DNA of 64,000 bases from Valencia hispanica (Eukaryota; Chordata; Actinopteri; Cyprinodontiformes; Valenciidae). Of the stretch, positions 23,887 through 35,412 are shown piece by piece (positions within the stretch are counted from its first letter, which is position 1; each line of letters starts with the position of its first letter). A program made the position numbers and the translations under genes. The notes under the pieces are model-generated. The model saw nothing but the letters and a program-made list of their open reading frames with translations, made no database searches and was not told the DNA's origin. The stretch is taken from assembly GCA_963556495.2 (NCBI GenBank), contig OY747702.1, positions 53,221,286 to 53,285,285 on the forward strand, given 5' to 3'.

Positions 23887-24732
23887 TATTTAAATTTATT
23901 GTCCTGTAGAATCAATATATCACCTAGACAGAACCTGTCTGACAACTAGAACTGCAACAGACCAAGCCCTGAGGACATTTATGCAAACATAGGTAGGGGT
24001 GTATGCTCACATTTGAGCCTTGAAGTATAATATGACCCTGTGTGGAAATGAAAAAATAAAACTTGTGCACCAAACTTTTGTCTCAAAGTTGTTACGAGCT
24101 ATATGAATGTTTACCTTGGAAATAAAACATATAAAAAGGGGGGCAAAAAAGTATTCGGCAGCCACCGATTCTGTAAGTTTAAAAGATGCGAGAGGTCTGT
24201 AATTTCCATCATAGTTACACTTCAACTGCGAGAGACAGAATGTAAAAGAAAAATACAGAAAATCACATAGTATTATTTTTAACGAATTTATTTGTATATT
24301 GGTGCAGAAAATAAGTATTTAGCTTCTACAAACAAGCAAGAATACTGGCCCTCACAAACCTGTTACTTCCTTCCTGAAGAAGCTCTGCTATCTTCCACTC
24401 GTTACCTGTATTAATAGCACGTCTTTTGTTATCTGTATAAAAGACACCTGTCCACACCTTCAAACAGTCAGACTCCAACCTCCACCATTGCCAAGACCAG
24501 AGAGCTGTCCAAAAACACCAGGGACTAGATTGTACACCTTTGCAAAACTGGGACGAGCCAATCAACAAAAGCAAAGCAGCTTGGTGAGAAGAGATGAAGT
24601 GTTGGAACAATGATTAGAAAATAGAATAGATACAAGATCATTGACAATCTCCCTCAACCTTGATCTCCATGCAAGATCTTACCTTGTGGGGCGCACATGA
24701 TCATGAGAATGGTAGGAAAGAGCCCAAAACTA

Positions 24733-26265
24733 CAGTCGTGGCCAAAAGTTTTGAGAATTACATAAATATTGGAAATTGGAAAAGTTGCTGCTTAAGTTTT
24801 TATAATAGCAATTTGCATATACTCCAGAATGTTATGAACAGTGATCAGATGAATTGGATAGTCCTTCTTTGCCATGAAAATTCCACTGCATTTATTTGCT
24901 GTCATTAAAGGACCTGCTGAGATCATTTCAGTAATTGCCTTGTTAACTCAGGTGAGAATGTTGAAGAGCACAAGGCTGGAGATCATTATGTCAGGCTGAT
25001 TGGGTTAGAATGGCAGACTTGACATGTTAAAAGGAGGGTGATGCTTGAAATTGTTGTTCTTCCATTGTTAACCATGGTGACCTGCAAAGAAACGCGTGCA
25101 GCCATCATTGCGTTGCATAAAAATGGCTTCACAGGCAAGGATATTGTGGCTACTAAAATTGCACCTAAATCAACAATTTATAGGATTATCCAGAACTTCA
25201 AGGAAAGAGGTTCAATTCTTGTTAAGAAGGCTTCAGGGTGTCCAAGAAAGTCCAGCAAGCGCCAAGATCGTCTCCTAAAGAGGATTCAGCTGCGGGATCG
25301 GAGTGCCACCAGTGCAGAGCTTGCTCAGGAATGGCAGTAGGCAGGTGTGAGCGCATCTGCACGCACAGTGAGGAGAAGACTTTTGGAAGATGGCCTGGTG
25401 TCAAGAAGGGCAGCAAAGAAGCCACTTCTTTTCAAAAAAACCATCAGGGACAGATTGATTTTCTGCAGAAAGTTTGGTGAATGGACTGCTGAGGACTAGG
25501 GCAAAGTCATATTCTCCCATGAAGCCTCTTTCTGATTGTTTGGGGCATCTGGAAAAAGGCTTGCCCGGAGAAGAAAAGGTGAGCGCTACCATCAGTCCTG
25601 TGTCAAGCCAACAGTAAAGCATCCTGAGACCATTCATGTGTGGGGTTGCTTCTCATCCAAGGGAGTGGGCTCACTTACCATTTTGCCCAAAAACACAGCC
25701 ATGAATAAAGAATGGTACCAAAACACCCTCCAACAGCAACTTTTTCCAACAATCCAACAACAGTTTGGTGAAGAAAAATGCATTTTCCAGCACGATGGAG
25801 CACCGTGCCATAAGGCAAAAGTGATAACTAAGTGGCTCGGGACCAAAACGTTGAAATTTTGGGTCCATGGCCTGGAAACTCCCCAGATCTTAATCCCATT
25901 GAGAACTTGTGGTCAGTCCTCAAGAGGCGGGTGGACAAACAAAAACCCACTAATTCTGACAAACGCCAAGAAGTGATTATGAAAGAATGGGTTGCTATCA
26001 GTCAGGATTTGGCCTAGAAGTTGATTGAGAGCATGCACAGTTGAATTACAGAGGTCCTGAAAAAGAAGGGCCAACACTGCAAATACTGACTCTTTGCATA
26101 AATTTCATGTAATTGTCAATAAAAGCCTTTGAAACGTATAAAGTGCTTGTAACTACATTTCAGTACATCACAGAAACAACTGAAACAAAGATTTAAAAGT
26201 AGTTTTGCAGCAAACTTTGTGAAAACTAATATTTGTGTCATTCTCAAAAGTTTCGGCCACAACTG
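24733..26265 (+). mobile_element. Tc1 transposon, DD35E type, nested copy 1
   Basis: A 1533-bp element starting CAGTCGTGGCCAAAAGTTTT and ending with the inverted repeat ...AAAAGTTTCGGCCACAACTG, with TA on both sides (24731-24732, 26266-26267). Removing it plus one TA restores the host Tc1 sequence. Same family as 31501-32882. Confidence 0.93.
25074..26089 (+). pseudogene. Broken Tc1 transposase (copy 1)
   Basis: Starts MVTCKETRAAIIALHKNGFT and ends KKKGQHCKY. Lesions: TAG at 25338-25340 and TGA at 26042-26044, both shared with the other copy; TGA at 25533-25535; a one-base deletion in a G run near 25845; TAG at 26015-26017. The first catalytic Asp is His (CAT at 25518-25520, FSHEASF), the second is intact (QHDGAPCHKAK) and PDLNPIEN keeps the Glu. 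Confidence 0.92.
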
Positions 26266-27119
26266 TACACAAGGAGAACTGGTCAATAACCTGAAGAGAG
26301 CTGGGACCACAGTAACAAAGGTTACTATTAGTAACACACTACGTCGTCATGGATTAAAATCCTGCAGCACTCGAATGGTCCCCCTGTTTAAGCCAGCACA
26401 TGTCAAGGCCCGTCTAAAGTTTGCCAGAGACCATCTGGATGATCCAGAGGAGGATTGGGAAAATGTCAAGTGGTAAGATTAAACCAAAATAGAACTCTCT
26501 GGTATAAACACCTCTCGCCGTGCTTGGAGGGGGAAGAATGCTGAGTCCCAAGAACACCATACCCACTGTGAAGCACAGGGGTGGAAACATTATGCTTTGG
26601 GGCTGCTTTTCTGCAAAGGGGACAGGACGACTGATCCACATTAAGGAAAGGATGAATGGGGGCATGTATCATGAGATTTTCGACAAAAACCTCCTTCCAT
26701 CAGTGAGAGCATTGAAGATGAAACATGGCTGGATCTTCCAGCATGACAATGATCCGAAACGCATCGCCCCGGGCAACAAAGGAGTGCATATGCAAAAAGC
26801 ATTTAAAAGGTTCGTGAGTGGTCTAGCCAGTCTCCAGACCTCAATCCAAAAGAGAATCTGTGGAGGGAGTTGAAAGTCTGTGTTGCCCAGCGACAGCCCC
26901 AAAACGTAACAGCTCTAGAGAAGATCTGCATGGAAGAATGGGGAAAAATACCAGCAATAGTGTGTGAAAACCTGGTAAAGACCAACATGAAATGTTTGAC
27001 CTTTGTCATTACCAACCAAGGTACACACACCTTTGTGTACCACTTAAAGCTCTTTAGAGGAGGGCAACGTTCACCCAATCAAAGGCATGCACACAAAACC
27101 GATATGGAAAACAGTAGGG

Positions 27120-27240
27120 AACTTAGGGTTAAGTGCCTTGCACAGCGATACACTGACATGTGGCAATTACGAGCTGAAATCAAACCCACAGCTTTCCCAC
27201 TGCAAGCCAACTACTCTACCCACTGAACCACAGCTGCCAT
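27120..27240. repeat. Partial copy of the TATAGCGC-type fish repeat
   Basis: gtgccttgcacagcgatacactga...actctacccactgaaccacagctgcc matches the right half of the repeat at 17478-17760. It lies just beyond the truncated right side of the host Tc1, so its insertion or a deletion may explain the missing Tc1 end. Confidence 0.5.
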
Positions 27241-27799
27241 TTCCCTTTATAGTAAGAAAACAAACAAAAAAACCTCTCCAATGCTTTTCATTCAGGTTTT
27301 CGAGCACGCTAAAGCACTGAGACTGCATTGGTAAAGGTTTTAAATTATATATGTCCTAACGGTGATGGCTGTTGGTTGTTAATATTTTGAAAAGAATGGT
27401 ATGAGGAGACTTCTGACACATATTTTTTCCGTAATGTTGACAATGTTGATGCCAAACGGCATCTCCTGTCACCCCACTTGTTTTTTTGATACCTAACAGC
27501 TTTGTGGGAAGATACCATATTGAATTGTGTTTAAAGAATGGCCAGCAGGAGGTCAGAGATCATCTTTGCATGTTTATGATGAAGTATTATGAAAGAGTTA
27601 TATATGTTTTCCCTAGTGCAGATTATGCAATATTATAACATCTCTTATCATATACTTTCCAATATGTACACATAACTTTATATTTCTGAGTGACCAGAGT
27701 TCATGGTAGTCACTGAATCTGTATTTCCATAATATCAATGGAAAAAAGACAGGAGTTGATGTTTTTGGACCCTAAAATGACAGAACAAAAGAAAGAAAG

Positions 27800-27960
27800 G
27801 AAATGTTTAGATTCTATGCTCCGCAACTCTGGAACAAACTCCCTAAAAACCTGATATGTGCCAAAACTATTGTATCTTTTAAATCAGAACAGCAACAAAA
27901 TGTACCACACTTCATGAAAATCAAACAATATTTGATTATTTAATGTTTATTGTGTCTTAA
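27800..27960 (+). mobile_element. LINE 3'-end fragment
   Basis: The plus strand encodes FRFYAPQLWNKLPKNL ... TIVSFKSE, the conserved C-terminal tail (FYAPxLWNKLP) of a fish non-LTR reverse transcriptase. The upstream polymerase domain is absent. Confidence 0.65.
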
Positions 27961-28469
27961 CTGTTTTAAATGTACAGTTTACAGCTTCTTACTTTTTATA
28001 TGATGGTTTTACAAAGCTATGCAAAAAAACCTTAGTTGTTGTAACAAACCTTGGTTAGGGACCGACGTTTGTCGTTACCTGGCAAAATCATGTAGTTCTG
28101 AGTTACACAATAGTTACCAGGTTTCTGTGTGAGAAACCAGCGTGTATATTACAGCATAGCACAAAAATTATAATAATAATTATGATCCTCTTAATAAATA
28201 ACATTTAAGTTGTTTTTCATTGGTAACAATGGTAGAGATAGACATCTTTAGCTTAATAACTTCTATACGAGGGATTCAGGTGTTGTCCCGCCAGACTCTT
28301 AGGCAATCTTTATTTTGGAAAGAGCCATGTGGTATCGCACCTGCGTTGGGGCCACACCGTGTTATGATTATGCCATTGTAGAGGCATATTTGTCTTTGTC
28401 CCTTATTCATTCAAACATTGAAACATCTCACTTTCCTCTGGCTTAAGGAAGGCAGAGATGGCTTTCAAT

Positions 28470-28610
28470 TTTCAATTCAGTTTATTTATATAGCGCTAAT
28501 TCACAACAGATGTCATCTAAAGGCACTTAACTAGAAGTAATTTCAATACAATTATACAAACATTCCAATCAGTTAAAAAGTTTCCTATTTAAGGAATCCC
28601 AGCGGATATT
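28470..28610. repeat. Fish dispersed repeat (TTTATTTATATAGCGC type)
   Basis: caattcagtttatttatatagcgctaattcacaacagatgtcatctaaaggcactt is a familiar teleost interspersed-repeat 3' end, probably from a LINE. No coding part. Confidence 0.5.
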
Positions 28611-30090
28611 TACCAAACACGCCCACCATGAAACGGTCTGGGTGTGTGTGTCTGTTTAGTAAAGTCAATGCAGGTAAGAAAAACCCAGGTGTGTCACGAG
28701 ATCTCATTTAAATATATTTTTACTACTTGTTCTGCCTTTAACAAGAAAGGAAATAGACAAATCCACGGAATTCCAACTAGAAAAACCAGTGCTGAACTAA
28801 GCACACACTCTTTTTGAAATTTACTACTACGATCAATAAAACCACAGGAACTTATGAGACATCCAAAAAATTAAAAATAAAGGACTCCTACTTTAAAAGT
28901 TAACCTGAATCAAAAGCAAAAGAGCAGCGGTGATTTTACACGGTGTGTGAGGGAGCAGCTGCTGTAGAAGTGTTTCACTAAACTGAAACAGAATTAATGT
29001 GCTTAGCTTTAATAACTGTAACCAGTGATCTCAGTGTGTATTCTCTGTACCACTAGTGTCTAAAGTCAGTCTTCGGTGGTTAGTGTCCTGTAGTGTTTTA
29101 GATGTTACCCTAATTCAACACACCTGAATCAAATTAATGGTTTATTAGCAGGCCTCTGCAGAGCTAGACCGCATACTGAGGAGCTAATTCAACCATTTTA
29201 ATCTGCTGTGTTGAGCCAAGGACACATTTATAACCTTCAGGGCACCAGACCTTGCCAACTGGAGCTGAACATTCTTGTCTCATAGAGAATTTAGATCCAT
29301 ATCTGAACTCTTGAGATTTCTAAAACACAGCCAACATTTCCAAACCTAGCATGTTCCATAACAGACAGTTTAAAACTTCAACTCTCTTCTGCCTTTCTGT
29401 TATCTGCTGAAAATCATACTCTCTAATTCAGCCTAAGGAACTGACTGACATCTCAGCTTGATACAGAAAATACAGTTTACTTTTAACCCCTTGTAGACTG
29501 CTGGCGAAAATTCTCCTGAAACTACCACATTGCCAAGGTGGCCTTTGTATCGCACTAATGCTCATTGATGCATATTCAACACACACTAAGGATCCTATTG
29601 CAATTACCTCGCTGCTGTCCCGTCCTCGGCAATATGTCCAAATATGCCTAAATTGGCTAATTTGCAAACTTAATACTTACATGCATAATTATAGTATGTT
29701 CTATGATAAAATTAACAATCTAGACAGCAAAACAATAATTCTGTAATATAAAAAAAAAAGAATCAGGAAGGTAACTGTTACATTGTTTATAACATCTTTG
29801 TGTTTCTTCTGACTTCATTTTTAATCACTTCACTGGTACTGAAAATAACCGACAGCATTCAACCCAGAGAGTGTTGCCTTTAGTGCAGTTGGACTGAGCT
29901 TAGGCATGTCGATAGCATTGGTTGGAAAATCGGTTGAATCCTGTTTATATCTAATTTGTCCGTGAATGTATTGTGGGGAAAAAAATAGAAAACATGTATA
30001 TTTGTTTTGTTTTTGAGTGTGAGGCGAAACTATTGTGTGGGACTAGTAGGGGGCTTAAGTAAAGAGCACTTGGCAAAGTGAAAAGGTTTA
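28611..30090. other. Intron DNA without recognised features
   Basis: No gene or repeat family recognised. Confidence 0.35.
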
Positions 30091-30094
30091 GGTG

Positions 30095-30577
30095 AGTTCA
30101 GCGGAACCCCACCCATGAGTGGATTAGACTATTCACAGATTTTTCTCTGGAACGTGACTCCAAATTATTTGTTATTTGCGGAAAATGTGCCTATTTTTTT
30201 TTTAAAAAATTTGAAAATATTTGAAAGAAAATGCAGCTCCTGAAGATGAAACACATAGGCACAAGGCTACTTGACATGCAATTGGCTGGCATTTGCAAAA
30301 CAGTCAATCCAGAACTGCCATTCATTTTTCTTGGAGCGGACTGGCTGTACCTCCAGGAGCAGACATGAAAGACTGTGGATTTTAGCAGCTGAGGTAGTGC
30401 TAAGACAGTTTCCACTGTGTGTATTGATACATATTAAGGTACAGTCAGTGCTTCAACTATTAACACAGGCAGTTCTAAGCATTTTTAGAGGAGGTTTCAA
30501 GTATTTTTAGATTTTAGCTATTCACAGGTGGCTGTGGTCCCTAAACCCTATAAATATTGGGAGTCCACTGTAGTTGC
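30095..30577 (+). mobile_element. MITE ending in GGGAGTCCACTGTA
   Basis: Starts near gcggaaccccacccatgag and ends attgggagtccactgta. The left end (cagatttttctctggaacgtgactccaaattatt) recurs inverted at 60845-60910, defining a dispersed family. No coding capacity. Confidence 0.5.
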
Positions 30578-30782
30578 ACGATTAACACACATCAGCCTTC
30601 CTTGAATGATGCGTTCTCTTGCCTTTCCATTTTTAAAAAGTAGATAAGAGAAATGGGTGTCTACATTCCATCATATTTATACTCAGGAAAGCCAGTGGTT
30701 ATTTATCACTAGCTGAAAACTGATACACACTTTAAAATTTGGATTTTTCTGTGTGTAATTATACGGCTTGATTAAAGATTAT

Positions 30783-31238
30783 TACTGTAATATTCGGACA
30801 ATAAGCTGCTACTTTTTTCACACGATTCGGACCCTGTGTCATATAGAACGATGCGGCTAATTTGTAGATTTTTTTCACTGGGTAAAAAAGTAGTGTGCCT
30901 CCGGGGCGCACTATAGCAGGAAGCGTAAAAGTGAGACAAACATGTGGGGAAAGATTATGCACCGAAGAATACACTGCCGGTAGTTTTCATGCACACCCCC
31001 TCCTCATGGAAAACACACAAAGAAATGCGTTTGTTGCAAGTTAAAGGCAATTGAGCTGGCCGTCAAAGAAGGAAATAGAGCTACTGCACGTAGGCTTGGC
31101 ATCAATGAATCGATGGTGAGACGTTGGAGGAGGCAGCGGAAAGAAATGAGTCAATGTAAACAGAGGACATAAAGACACTGAAGAAGACGACTTCAGTGGC
31201 TTTAGCGAGGAAGAGGAAGATAAAGTTAGCGACCAATG
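30783..31238 (+). mobile_element. pogo/Tigger-like element, copy 2, with transposase start
   Basis: Left end TACTGTAATATTCGGACAAT as in copy 1. Unlike copy 1 it continues into coding sequence (31038-31172). The right end is lost near 31240, where a different repeat (tactcaagtaaaagtagcac) begins. Confidence 0.65.
31038..31172 (+). pseudogene. N-terminal fragment of a pogo-like transposase
   Basis: A frame reading KLKAIELAVKEGNRATARRL, then GINESMVRRWRRQRKEM, ending at TAA (31170-31172). This is a helix-turn-helix DNA-binding segment of the CENP-B/pogo/Tigger kind. The catalytic domain is absent. Confidence 0.65.
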
Positions 31239-31239
31239 A

Positions 31240-31420
31240 CTGCTTTGCAGAAGTGGGTAGAGAGTAGCCAAAAAATGTACTCAAGTAAAAGTAGCACTGC
31301 CTCAACATATTTTTACTAATGTAAAAGTACAAAGTAGTCATCGAAAAAGTTACTCAAGTAAGAGTAAAAAAGTATTTGGCAAAAATGCTACTCAAGTATT
31401 GAGTACTTGTTTTGAGATCC
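31240..31420. repeat. Repeat rich in TACTCAAGTAAAAGTA
   Basis: gtgggtagagagtagccaaaaaatgtactcaagtaaaagtagcac and related units. A second copy of the same start occurs at 33272-33365. A known type of fish dispersed repeat, class uncertain. Confidence 0.5.
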
Positions 31421-31500
31421 TAACAATAATTAAGAAGTATGTAATTGAACAAAACTATAAAGTGATGTGCAAACTCGGAAGATTGAAAAAAATAGAAATA

Positions 31501-32882
31501 CAGTTGTGGCCAAATGTTTTGAGAATGACACAAATATTAGTTTTCACAAAGTTTGCTGCAAAACTACTTTTAGATCTTTGTTTCTGTGATGTACTGAAAT
31601 CTAATTACAAACACTTTATACGTTTCAAAGGCTTTTATTGACAATTACATTACATTTATGCAAAGAGTCAGTATTTGCAGTGTTGGCCCTTCTTTTTCAG
31701 GACCTCTGCAATTCAACTGGGCATGCTCTCAATCAACTTCTGGGCCAAATCCTGACTGATAGCAACCCATTCTTTCATAATCACTTCTTGGCGTTTGTCA
31801 GAATTAGTGGGTTTTTGTTTGTCCACCCGCCTCTTGAGGACTAACCACAAGTTCTCAATGGGATTAAGATCTGGGGAGTTTCCAGGCCATGGACCCAAAA
31901 TTTCAACGTTTTGGTCCCCGAGCCACTCAGTTATCACTTTTGCCTTATGGCACGGTGCTCCATTGTGCTGGTAAATGCATTGTTCTTCACCAAACTGTTG
32001 TTGGATTGTTGGAAGAAGTTGCTGTTGGAGGGTGTTTTGGTACCATTCTTTATTCATGGCTGTGTTTTTGGGCAAAATGGTAAGTGAGCCCACTCCCTTG
32101 GATGAGAAGCAACCCCACACATGAATGGTCTCAGGATGCTTTACTGTTGGCATGACACAGGACTGATGGTAGCGCTCACCTTTTCTTCTCCGGACAAGCC
32201 TTTTTCCAGATGCCCCAAACAATCGGAAAGAGGCTTCATTGGAGATATGACTTTGCCCCAGTCCTCAGCAGTCCATTCACCAAACTTTCTGCAGAAGATC
32301 AATCTGTCACTGATGTTTTTTTTGGAGAGCAGTGGCTTCTTTGCTGCCCTTCTTGACACCAGGCCATCTTCCAAAAGTCTTCGCCTCACTGTGCGTGCAG
32401 ATGCACTCACACCTGCCTACTGCCATTCCTGAGCAAGCTCTGCACTGGTGGCACTCCGATCCCGCAGCTGAATCCTCTTTAGGAGACGATCCTGGCGCTT
32501 GCTGAACTTTCTTGGACGCCCTGAAGCCTTCTTAACAAGAATTGAACCCCTTTCCTTGAAGTTCTTGATAATCCTATAAATTGTTAATTTAGGTGCAATT
32601 TTAGTAGCCACAATATCCTTGCCTGTGAAGCCATTTTTATGCAACGCAATTATGGCTGCATGCGTTTCTTTGCAGGTCACCATGGTTAACAATGGAAGAA
32701 CAATGATTTCAAGCATCACCCTCCTTTTAACATGTCAAGTCTGCCATTCTAACCCAATCAGCCTGACACAATGATCTCCAGCCTTGTGCTCGTCAACATT
32801 CTCACCTGAGTTAAAAAACTTAAGCAGCAACTTTTCCAATTTCCAATATTTATGTAATTCTCAAAACTTTTGGTCACGACTG
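31501..32882 (-). mobile_element. Tc1 transposon, DD35E type, copy 2 (inverted)
   Basis: TA at 31499-31500 and 32883-32884. Left terminus CAGTTGTGGCCAAATGTTTT, right terminus AAAACTTTTGGTCACGACTG. Same family as 24733-26265, opposite orientation. About 142 bp of the 5' noncoding region present in copy 1 (about 24802-24943) is missing, with the junction in a T run. Confidence 0.92.
31668..32683 (-). pseudogene. Broken Tc1 transposase (copy 2)
   Basis: Starts MVTCKETHAAIIALHKNGFT. It has the shared TAG (32417-32419) after AQEWQ and the shared TGA (31713-31715) 15 codons before the family end. A private one-base deletion lies at about 32246 in KVI(F)S. The first catalytic Asp is Asn (att at 32238-32240), the second is also Asn (QHNGAPCHKAK), and the Glu in PDLNPIEN remains. 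From that Asn to the Glu are 35 residues. Confidence 0.92.
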
Positions 32883-32952
32883 TACATGACATAATTGTAA
32901 AATAAAACATTTGACAAGAAACAATTTTTCAAATAATTTTTTTTCAAACTAG

Positions 32953-33050
32953 AGCCATCCATCCATTTTCTGTACCCGTCCATCCTATGCAAAGTTGCGG
33001 GGGGGCTGGTGCCTATCTCCAGCAGTCACTGGGTGAAAGGCGGGATATAC
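32953..33050 (-). repeat. Tail of the SINE-like fish repeat, reversed
   Basis: ccatccatccattttctgtacccgtcc ... ggtgcctatctcc is the complement of the repeat's 3' end (see 48750-49799 and 55610-55681). Confidence 0.6.
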
Positions 33051-33458
33051 ATCGCAGCAAAGTAGAACCAATGAAACCAATAATTACAGTAGGTAATGTA
33101 TATTAAACCAGGGTAAGGTACCCACACTTAACCTCTAAATGGCACAACAGCCTCAGCAGAAAATAATTTTAACATTATGAAGCTTGTGTACAAACAAGAG
33201 GTCTTATGTGTGAGTCTCATGCATTTCTGGTTAAAACAAGCATTCCGTTTCATTCAATGAAGTTACTCGCTGTGGGTAGAGTAGCCAGAAACTTTACTCA
33301 AGTAAGACTGATAAAAATATTACCCAAGTAAAAGTTAAAAGTACAGTCTAGTAAAACTACTCTAACAAGGCATGTTACTGTCGTGTTGTGTTGATACCAG
33401 GGTGGCACCCCACTGCCGATTTTCAGGCAGAGTAAAAAAAAAAAAAAAAGATAGCACA

Positions 33459-34003
33459 CCTTAAAACTAGAAAAGCACTAAGAGAGCGCAGACCTCCACC
33501 CGGGTCACTCATCCCCCCATCCCCATGTTGTTATCTAATTCTAACTTTCGGTACTTTTCCAATAAAATGTCTCTTAATGAGACACATGGCTGTGTTCCTC
33601 TAGTGGAGAGCGGAGATTTGGGGCTCCTGCGCGGGGTGGAACCGCTTGTGAGCTCTCTGACCCAGGAGAAGTGTTGAGGTTAGCACCACTGGTGGGTGCG
33701 TGCTTCATGTCAGATCAACCCCCAAATTTAATCCGTTGTTCCTGGTCCCATTGTGGACATTTCCTGAAAATCTCATCAAAATCTGTCTATAACTTTTTGA
33801 GTTATGTTGCTACCAGACAGACAAACAAACAAACAAAACAGCTTAGCTTAGCTTAACTGAAGGGGACAAAAACATTTCTAAAACTTAAAAAAAATCTTTT
33901 GTGTACCATCTTTCTCTGTAAATATCTCATGTTACAACATGAAAACCTGTGGCTTACATTTGTACAAAATGTATTTTCTTTTAATAGTTCTAGAATCACG
34001 GTA
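33459..34003 (+). mobile_element. pogo/Tigger-like 3' half with internal insert (copy 3)
   Basis: A block from aaactagaaaagcactaagagagcgcagacctcc to a (CAGA)(CAAA)n tail (33815-33838) is shared with copy 1. It is followed by family 3' sequence (AAATATCTCATGTTACAACA) and a right end whose complement, TACCGTGATTCTAGAACTAT, matches the left terminal repeat of copies 1 and 2. Confidence 0.6.
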
Positions 34004-34426
34004 TACGGTAACATCAGGGCCACCGATAAATGTGGAGGCTACCTCACAATGTAGGTTCCATATTTAAAACATGTTGGATAAGGATGGCCGAAAGGTTGTG
34101 TGGGGGCTTTAAGCAGAGTCTGATTTTGGGACCCCTCTAATTAAGAACATCACCACCACTAACTGTGTTAAAGACGGATCTGGTGAAATCTGGGAGAGGC
34201 TTTATTTGGTTGAGCTTAAAAGCATACAGGGATAATTGCTGAGTTGTATTTGTGAACCATCTGCGTTCAAAAACAAGGAAAAGTTTAAACACGCAGCATC
34301 AGATTGTAACAATGGTAACACAACCATAAAACATGAAGATTATTCTTTGCATTTTAAATTCTTGTATTTCGTCTAAGCTGAAACCATTAACCATTTCTCA
34401 CTAAATAAATATAAAAATATTAAATC

Positions 34427-34875
34427 CAGGGGTCATGTTAACCAAATATTTTCCGTATTTGACAAAACCGTGATGGAAAAATTTGAAGGCCATGGGCCAT
34501 TTTGAGAGATTACACACCACTGACCACTTGATGCAAACGCTCATACATTTTCAACTTTAATCATGGAGTACAGGTAACTGAATCAACCAAAAAAAAAAGA
34601 TTCCCATGAGAGCATCTGAGTATCAACTCAGACCTGGACACCATACTCACTGCATCTCACTATCCGGGAGCTATCGTCGAAGAGCTATGGAGGCTTTGGA
34701 CACACTGGTGGTGCTTAACCACTGATGCAGAGGGAACGCTTGCTGCGGGATTTTCTCCCGCTGAAGCGATCGGGAAAGTACTCGTTAGGAGAGTCTTGCT
34801 AAATTCGGATAGCTTCAATTTGAAAAATGTTCCCTAATTTCAAAACTTTGGCGGAAGAGGCGCTTGTAAATCCAC
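34427..34875 (-). mobile_element. hAT-like non-autonomous transposon, copy C (truncated)
   Basis: Starts CAGGGGTCATGTTAACCAAA on the plus strand, the complement of the copy A 3' end, and follows copies A and D (cccatgagagcatctgag, tctcactatccgggagct) to about 34875, where similarity ends before the other terminus. Confidence 0.7.
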
Positions 34876-34967
34876 CTAAGAACAAAAAGATTAACTAATA
34901 GAGTCCCAACAAAAAGTCCAGAAGGCAACTTATTGCCTACATCAGCTGTGTGGCTGCAAGCGGCTCC

Positions 34968-35362
34968 TGATTACGTTCGGATGCCCACCGTGCGGCCGGA
35001 GCAGTCTCAGAAGGAAGTACGGAGGACAGCCCCAGTGCAGGAAAGCCATCAAACCCCGACAAAGCCACCGGAAGGCGACGTCAACGGATCCCACAAAGAA
35101 GGAGTCTAGTTCGACGAAGGTGTCAACTGAAGGACCTGAAGCAAAGGGTCTCGAGGAGGGACGCTGAAACTTTACAGCGTATGAAGAGTGCGAAGAGGAA
35201 TCCCACAAAGAAGAGCAGCTGGAAGACCACTAGAAGGAAGTCCACAAGGAAGAGCAGCTCGACGAAGAAACCCAAGAAAAAGAGTTCCTGGAGGACCAAG
35301 AGAGGGGGCAGCGGTCAGGAGCCGAAGAGGATCACCATCAACCTCCCTGAAGGAGGCTAAAT
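34968..35362 (+). other. Purine-biased region with a Lys/Arg/Ser-rich open frame
   Basis: A stop-free frame runs from 34968 to TAA near 35362. Its Met-started part (from 35179, 59 codons) reads MKSAKRNPTKKSSWKTTRRK and continues with KKPKKKSSWRTKRGG, resembling linker-histone tails only in composition. Repeated units (AAGAAGAGCAGCTGGAAGAC-like) suggest a decayed repeat. It abuts the LTR at 35413, so it may be retroelement internal DNA. Function unknown. Confidence 0.3.
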
Positions 35363-35412
35363 TCTCGGAACGTCCGATGGATGGAGCAGTCTGGAGCCGG
35401 GCCGGTTTGTAC

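Larger units (their letters stand above)
24487..27025 (+). pseudogene. Broken transposase of the host Tc1
   Basis: The family start codon is ATT at 24487-24489 (reads IAKTRELSKNTRD then a stop). After the nested insertion, frames read QGELVNNLKRAGTTVTKVT and RHGLKSCSTRMVPLFKPAHV, up to EDWENVKW followed by TAA. Later come [20 protein letters not shown] and FQHDNDPKR. Loss of start, several stops, frameshifts and the insertion make it dead. Confidence 0.85.
24133..27030 (+). mobile_element. Tc1 transposon (host copy) carrying a second Tc1 inside it
   Basis: The left end ggcaaaaaagtattcggcag is the terminus of a common fish Tc1 family. Family sequence runs to 24732, is interrupted by the element at 24733-26265, and resumes at 26266 exactly in register (...CCCAAAACTA / CACAAGGAGAACTGGTC). 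The right terminal repeat is absent; family similarity stops near 27025. Confidence 0.85.
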
